Assembly (NCBI GenBank): GCA_014377155.1
Contig: JACMQD010000285.1
Location: 1-9,485 of the forward strand
Source: Herminiimonas sp.
GTDB lineage: Bacteria; Pseudomonadota; Gammaproteobacteria; Burkholderiales; Burkholderiaceae
DNA: 9,485 nt
Direction of reading: 5' to 3'
The translations under genes and the position numbers were made by a program. Shown here piece after piece: positions 5,680-9,485 of this stretch. How positions within the stretch are numbered: the first letter of the stretch is position 1; each line of letters starts with the position of its first letter. Under the pieces are notes generated by a model. It was not told where the DNA came from, did not search any database, and was given only the letters and a program-made list of their open reading frames with translations.

Positions 5680-8213
5680 TGGCGGCGCTATTGATTCGGC
5701 CTAGTCAGTTGATACATTGTTTGTCATCGGCAAACAGCAGCCGGATTGCATCCGCCTTGTCGCATATCCCCGCAGATGACCGCGATCTTTGGATCAAGAT
5801 GGGCATGGCGGTTAAATCCGAATTGCCAGACGATGAAGGGTTCGACTTATGGGACGCATGGAGCCATAACGCGGACAGCTACAAAGAGCAGGATGCAAAA
5901 TCAGTATGGCGCGGCATCAAGCCAAGCGGCGGTGTCGGTATCGGCACGCTGTTCCATGAAGCCAAGGGTAACGGCTGGCCCGATAACGGTGCGGTTCGGA
6001 TGCTGAGTGCGGCAAAAATTAAGGAGCGCGACGCGGAACGGGCAGCAAAGGATGCAGCAGACGCAGCTAAGAAAGCTGCAGATCAGCAAGCAGTCGCGCA
6101 AAGAGCATCTGTAATATGGGACGCGGCAGCAGCGGCAAATGCAGATCATCCGTATCTGGCGCACAAGGGCGTGCAAGCGCATGGCTTGAAGGTTTATTCT
6201 GGCGGATTGCAGATCGACGGCATGTCATGCGACGGCGCGTTAGTCGTCCCATTGCGGGTTAGCGGGATAATCCAAACCCTGCAATTCATCGGTGCCGATG
6301 GCGTTAAACGCTTTCTGCCAGGTGGCGCAAAGAAAGGCGCGTATTACGCCATAGGTAAGCCACAGGGAACTTTGTGCATCGTCGAGGGCTTCGCTACCGG
6401 CGCAAGCATTCATGAGGCCACGGGGCACGCTGTAGCGGTTGCGGTGGATGCTGGCAATCTGCAGCTAGTCGCGCAGGCATTGCGTGCCAAGAAGCCAGAA
6501 TTAAGCATCATCTTGTGTGCCGATAATGACCGATTCACCGCTACCGGCAACACCGGCATTCGTAGCGCGACAGAGGCAGCGCAAGCGGTGTCGGGCTTGC
6601 TGGCGGTTCCACAGTTCCAAAGCGATGTGGGCACGCCGACTGATTTTAACGACTTGCACAAGATCGAGGGCATGGCCGCAGTCAAGGCCAGCATCGACAG
6701 CGCGGACAGGGTGCAATCAGATGGTACGCAATCCGGAATGCAGCAAAGCGGCTGGGCCGATCCAGAGCCGTTGACACGCAGCAGCGTCGCAGTTCCCTAT
6801 CCGGTTGACGCATTGCCTGATGTGGTACGGATGGCGGTGGAAGAGGTACAAGGCTTCACCAAGGCACCAGCGGCGATGGTTGCTTGTTCGGCACTAGCGA
6901 ATCTGAGCCTTGCGGCACAGGCGCACCATGACGTACAAAGAGCAGAAAAACTATCTGGCGCAATCGGCCTGTATTTTCTTGTCATTGCCGAAAGCGGGGA
7001 ACGTAAGTCTACTTGCGACGGCATATTCAGCAAGGTTATACGGGACTATGAAGCCCAGCAGCAGGAAGACGCGAAGCCGGATATGAAGCGCTACAACGCA
7101 GACATGGCGGCATGGGATGCGATCCGGTCGGGAATACTGGACGCAATCAAGCAAGCAGCCAAGAGCGCGAAGGATACCGGCCAGGGGGAGAACGATTTAC
7201 GCAGGCATGAGGAAATCAAGCCAGAGCCGCCAAGGGTTCCACGATTGATCTATTCAGACTTCACGCCGGAAGCACTGACCTATTCACTCGCCAAATCATG
7301 GCCGTCAGGCGGCGTGATTTCATCCGAGGCAGGGGCGGTATTCGGAAGCCATGGAATGGGCAAAGATTCACAATTGCGCACCCTGGCGAATCTGAACCAG
7401 CTATGGGATGCCGCCAAGCTGACATTCGACCGGCGCGGCGAATCCTACGTGGTGGACGGCGCAAGGCTCACCATGTCATTGCAGGTGCAGGAATCGGCCT
7501 TGCTGGAGTTCTTTAGCAGGACTGGCACCCTGGCACGCGGCACCGGCTTTCTTGCTCGGTTCTTGATGGCGGACCCCGAATCGACGCAGGGCACGCGTCT
7601 ATTTACCGAGCCGCCGGAAAATATGCCTGCACTGGCGTGTTACCACAGCGAGATCAACCGCATTTTGCAAGCACCGGCACCGATCAACGACCGGGGCGGA
7701 TTGGAACCTTCCATGCTCGCACTCACGCCAGAGGCAAAGGGCGCATGGATACGGTTCCATGATGAAATCGAAACCGGCTTAGGGAAAGGCGGCGAACTGC
7801 AAGAAGTGCGCGACGTAGCCAGCAAGATTGCGGACAACGCGGTAAGGCTCGCGGCACTGTTCCATATCATCGGCGGGGGTATTGGCGCAATCAGCCTGGA
7901 TAACTTCGTATCTGCCAGCGTCATTGCAGCATGGCACCTGAACGAAGCACTACGGTTCTTTGGCGAGTTGGCTTTGCCTGAAGCAGAGGCCGATGCAGCA
8001 GCGTTAGATGAATGGCTGATCGACTATTGCAATGTGAACCGGGTAGACGTTGTACCGACCCGGACGATTTCACAGTACGGGCCGTACAAGGTGCGCGGCA
8101 AGGAACGGTTGCAGGCAGCAGTAGATGAGTTGATCGAGCGTGGTCGAGTTGTCATCGCCCAGTCTGGCCGGAAGCGTGAAATCCAGATCAACCCACAATT
8201 ACTGGCGGGGTAA
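5676..8213 (+). CDS. PriCT-2/TOPRIM/DUF3987 primase-helicase
   Basis: Probable replication initiator and primase-helicase of the element (845 aa). Domains seen: PriCT-2-like at about 22-101 (SHIPADDRDLWIKMGMAV ... WRGIKPSG-VGIGTLFHEAKGNGW); an Ala/Lys-rich helical linker at 112-150; a TOPRIM domain at about 155-335 with E237 in CIVEGFATGAS, an acidic pair in CADND (281-285) and the family PTDFNDLH ending (321-328); then a DUF3987 RecA/SF3-like ATPase at about 375-770 with a Walker-A-like AESGERKST (438-446, K444) and DFTPEAL ... SEAGAVFGSHGMGK (528-563). A winged-helix-like tail follows at about 778-842. There is no CHC2 zinc-binding primase domain or archaeo-eukaryotic polymerase domain. ATG 5676 overlaps the alpA stop; the adjacent ATG 5679 has better spacing to the GCAGAGG site and may be the real start. 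The next gene begins 3 bases after the stop. Confidence 0.9.
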   Translation: MMAALLIRPSQLIHCLSSANSSRIASALSHIPADDRDLWIKMGMAVKSELPDDEGFDLWDAWSHNADSYKEQDAKSVWRGIKPSGGVGIGTLFHEAKGNGWPDNGAVRMLSAAKIKERDAERAAKDAADAAKKAADQQAVAQRASVIWDAAAAANADHPYLAHKGVQAHGLKVYSGGLQIDGMSCDGALVVPLRVSGIIQTLQFIGADGVKRFLPGGAKKGAYYAIGKPQGTLCIVEGFATGASIHEATGHAVAVAVDAGNLQLVAQALRAKKPELSIILCADNDRFTATGNTGIRSATEAAQAVSGLLAVPQFQSDVGTPTDFNDLHKIEGMAAVKASIDSADRVQSDGTQSGMQQSGWADPEPLTRSSVAVPYPVDALPDVVRMAVEEVQGFTKAPAAMVACSALANLSLAAQAHHDVQRAEKLSGAIGLYFLVIAESGERKSTCDGIFSKVIRDYEAQQQEDAKPDMKRYNADMAAWDAIRSGILDAIKQAAKSAKDTGQGENDLRRHEEIKPEPPRVPRLIYSDFTPEALTYSLAKSWPSGGVISSEAGAVFGSHGMGKDSQLRTLANLNQLWDAAKLTFDRRGESYVVDGARLTMSLQVQESALLEFFSRTGTLARGTGFLARFLMADPESTQGTRLFTEPPENMPALACYHSEINRILQAPAPINDRGGLEPSMLALTPEAKGAWIRFHDEIETGLGKGGELQEVRDVASKIADNAVRLAALFHIIGGGIGAISLDNFVSASVIAAWHLNEALRFFGELALPEAEADAAALDEWLIDYCNVNRVDVVPTRTISQYGPYKVRGKERLQAAVDELIERGRVVIAQSGRKREIQINPQLLAG

Positions 8214-8216
8214 ATC

Positions 8217-9035
8217 ATGGCACTGGCTGACTTAATGAAAAGAGGATTTCTAACTTCCGCTACTGCTACAGTTGCTACGCCTGCTACACATAGGGGCGCA
8301 AACCACCTAACTGTAGCAACTGTAGCAGGTGTAGCAGTAGCAAAGGTCGAGAAATCCAAACCGGCGATTCCATCTGTAGCAACTGTAGCAGGTGTAGCAG
8401 TAGCGAAACCCCAAAACTCCAAAACCGCATCGGTTGCCGAATCACTCGCTTTATTCGGGCTTGAATCGGTACAGCAGGAGATTGACGCAGGCTATCCAGC
8501 CGACGAACTGCACCGCCTTCACAATATGACCTGGGAGCTCATGCAATCCGATGACATGGGGTTTGATGAGGCAATCAGGAAGGCGGCGGCTATCGTCGTC
8601 AGTACCCAGGTTGCGGTGTGTGAAGCATCCTATGCGGACGTGATGGCGCTCTTTACCAAGCTGCGACAAAGCCAACCGGCACCAGATGAAAATTCACCAT
8701 CTGATTTTGACTGGCTTCCGGCTAACGACGATGAGATCGGCGCGGATGATGTGCGCGTGTCGCGGATAACCTTGTTCATGGAACGTGGCGTGACTGGAGG
8801 CGAATCACGGGCACTTGCCGACCGGCTGACGGCGCGTGACCTGACCGGCTACGACGACCGCCGGGTTTGCCTAGAATGTGTCCACTTGTCGGGCACGGTA
8901 ACCAGCAGACGGTGCGCACAATGGCGCAAGCATGGCGGCACCAGTGCGGCGATACCCGCTGATCTGGCGGACATGCTGCAACGGTGCGCCGGGTTCGATC
9001 CTGTACGCCATGATGGAGGGGTGAATCATGCCTAA
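8217..9035 (+). CDS. Protein with repeat-coded Val/Ala/Thr N terminus and C-terminal four-cysteine motif
   Basis: Accessory protein of the replication operon (272 aa), function not known to me. Residues 14-65 are low-complexity Ala/Thr/Val tracts (SATATVATPAT, then VATVAGVAVAK twice) encoded by a DNA repeat array, and are probably disordered. Residues 75-150 are predicted helical and acidic. Residues 180-210 (RITLFMERGVTGGESRALADRLTARD) look like a short helical module. Residues 218-257 hold C218, C221, C233 and C257 (CLEC-HLSG ... RRCAQWR ... LQRCAGF), a probable zinc knuckle. From memory, proteins with this VATVA-type start and CLEC ending occur in phages and islands of proteobacteria, often beside replication genes. 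GGCGGGG before ATG 8217 is a fair ribosome-binding site, 3 bases after the primase stop. The 3' end overlaps the next gene by 8 bases. Confidence 0.85.
   Translation: MALADLMKRGFLTSATATVATPATHRGANHLTVATVAGVAVAKVEKSKPAIPSVATVAGVAVAKPQNSKTASVAESLALFGLESVQQEIDAGYPADELHRLHNMTWELMQSDDMGFDEAIRKAAAIVVSTQVAVCEASYADVMALFTKLRQSQPAPDENSPSDFDWLPANDDEIGADDVRVSRITLFMERGVTGGESRALADRLTARDLTGYDDRRVCLECVHLSGTVTSRRCAQWRKHGGTSAAIPADLADMLQRCAGFDPVRHDGGVNHA
8259..8404 (+). repeat. Iteron-like array: nine 9-bp TGTAGCA units in three blocks
   Basis: Block B (8311-8341) and block C (8374-8404) are a perfect 31-bp direct repeat, 63 bp apart, each built from consecutive units TGTAGCAAC, TGTAGCAGG and TGTAGCAGT plus AGC. 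Block A (8259-8289) is the same kind of trio on the other strand, reading TGTAGCAGG, CGTAGCAAC, TGTAGCAGT on the minus strand; against block B it matches 25 of 31 positions. Blocks A and B form a large imperfect inverted repeat with a 21-base spacer. The array lies at the start of the gene immediately after the replicase gene. Possible roles are replication origin iterons, a site for the AlpA-like or another element protein, or simple slippage-generated repeats. Confidence 0.85.
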
Positions 9036-9276
9036 AGTTGACCGCACCCGTATCGACTACATGCCGGGCGATGCAGCGTATCAAGCACTGGAACTGGGTT
9101 CCGCCATGTTCCCGACACTACGCACCCAGGCATTGATCGACAAGCTACTGATAACGGCGGTGTCGGCGTTGCACCATGCCAGTCATCATAAGCCGTGGCA
9201 ACCGCCTGGCATGTGGGGCACTGACCGCGACCGATGGAAGCTACCGGATAGCCTGGCACCGGGAAAAGACGGATAA
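9028..9276 (+). CDS. Small protein of unknown function (82 aa)
   Basis: The family is not recognised. ATG 9028 overlaps the end of the preceding gene by 8 bases and is preceded by a strong GGAGG site (near 9015), so translation is well supported. The N-terminal half reads as a short strand (TRIDYMP) and two helices (DAAYQALELGSAMFP and TLRTQALIDKLLITAVSAL), a layout compatible with a ribbon-helix-helix DNA-binding fold. The second half is rich in His, Trp and Pro (HHASHHKPWQPPGMWG) and probably extended. It is the last gene of the operon seen here. A copy-control or partition-type regulator is one possibility, but nothing proves it. Confidence 0.7.
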   Translation: MPKVDRTRIDYMPGDAAYQALELGSAMFPTLRTQALIDKLLITAVSALHHASHHKPWQPPGMWGTDRDRWKLPDSLAPGKDG

Positions 9277-9485
9277 ACAATCAATTTAAATCATGTGGTG
9301 CCGGAAAACTGCTTCTAAGCGTCTAATGAAACCCTTGCTTGCTATGTAATAAGACCTGGTACCCTCAGCCGGACGAACATCTGTAATCGGCCAAAAGCGG
9401 AAGTTCGTCGCCGAGGGTTCAGACCGTGGCCTCCGCCCATAAACCTGTGTGAGCTGCGCATGATCAAAGGCGTTGATCGAGAACA
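9277..9485. other. Right-edge region without a secure gene
   Basis: No confident gene. GACGAAC (9372-9378) pairs with GTTCGTC (9403-9409), with CCCTC/GAGGG outside it, giving a possible interrupted hairpin around a GGCCAAAAGCGGA motif. No T-run follows, so it is not a typical terminator. A minus-strand frame is open from the right edge to a TAA at 9286-9288 (65 codons, no start seen), and a plus-strand ATG at 9460 is open to the edge. Neither gives a recognisable protein. There is no copy of the tRNA-Ser 3' end here, so the element boundary is not in view. Confidence 0.5.

Noticed and set aside
8259..8404. CRISPR array
   Set aside because: The repeats are internal to a reading frame, made of 9-bp units and partly inverted; there are no unique spacers of regular length and no cas genes.
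9415..9441. Degenerate tRNA 3' end (GGTTC ... TCCGCCCA) as a possible attR
   Set aside because: The match to the tRNA-Ser end is short and gapped, the T arm does not pair, and no acceptor partner exists.

Overview
The window looks like the chromosome of a betaproteobacterium, most likely order Burkholderiales and perhaps Oxalobacteraceae. This rests on the seryl-tRNA synthetase sequence, the serS to tRNA-Ser neighbourhood and the moderately GC-rich coding style. It is an inference, not a database result. At about position 2990 the chromosome gives way to an integrated mobile element whose far end is not visible.

Host part (1-2991). The left edge holds the 3' end of serS. Facing it on the minus strand is a 662-codon cyclic-di-GMP protein with the order EAL, CBS-like pair, GGDEF. 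After an intergenic stretch comes a strong promoter (TTGTCA, 16 nt, TATAAT), a short leader with a hairpin, and tRNA-Ser(CGA) with an encoded CCA end.

Mobile element (about 2970 to beyond the window). A terminator follows the tRNA. Then comes a cluster of CGTCAAA-containing repeats and a P4-type tyrosine integrase with an intact catalytic set. This is the usual arrangement for an island integrated into the 3' end of a tRNA gene. Next is a 266-aa gene that I cannot assign. It is visibly more AT-rich than its neighbours and is the best candidate for cargo. A compact replication-type operon follows, all on the plus strand with overlapping or nearly touching genes: an AlpA-like regulator, an 845-aa PriCT-2/TOPRIM/DUF3987 primase-helicase, a 272-aa protein with a C-terminal four-cysteine motif, and an 82-aa protein. 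No capsid, tail, conjugation or toxin genes are visible, so the element resembles a P4-like satellite or small replicating island.

The most interesting signal is inside the start of the 272-aa gene. Nine 9-bp TGTAGCA-type units lie in three blocks of three. Two blocks are a perfect 31-bp direct repeat exactly 63 bp apart, and the first block is inverted. Inversion changes the encoded peptide but keeps the DNA motif, which suggests selection on the DNA, such as an iteron-type replication origin or a regulator-binding array embedded in a coding region next to the replicase gene. The last 200 bases contain no secure gene, and no second tRNA-Ser 3'-end copy (attR) was found, so the element probably continues past the window.
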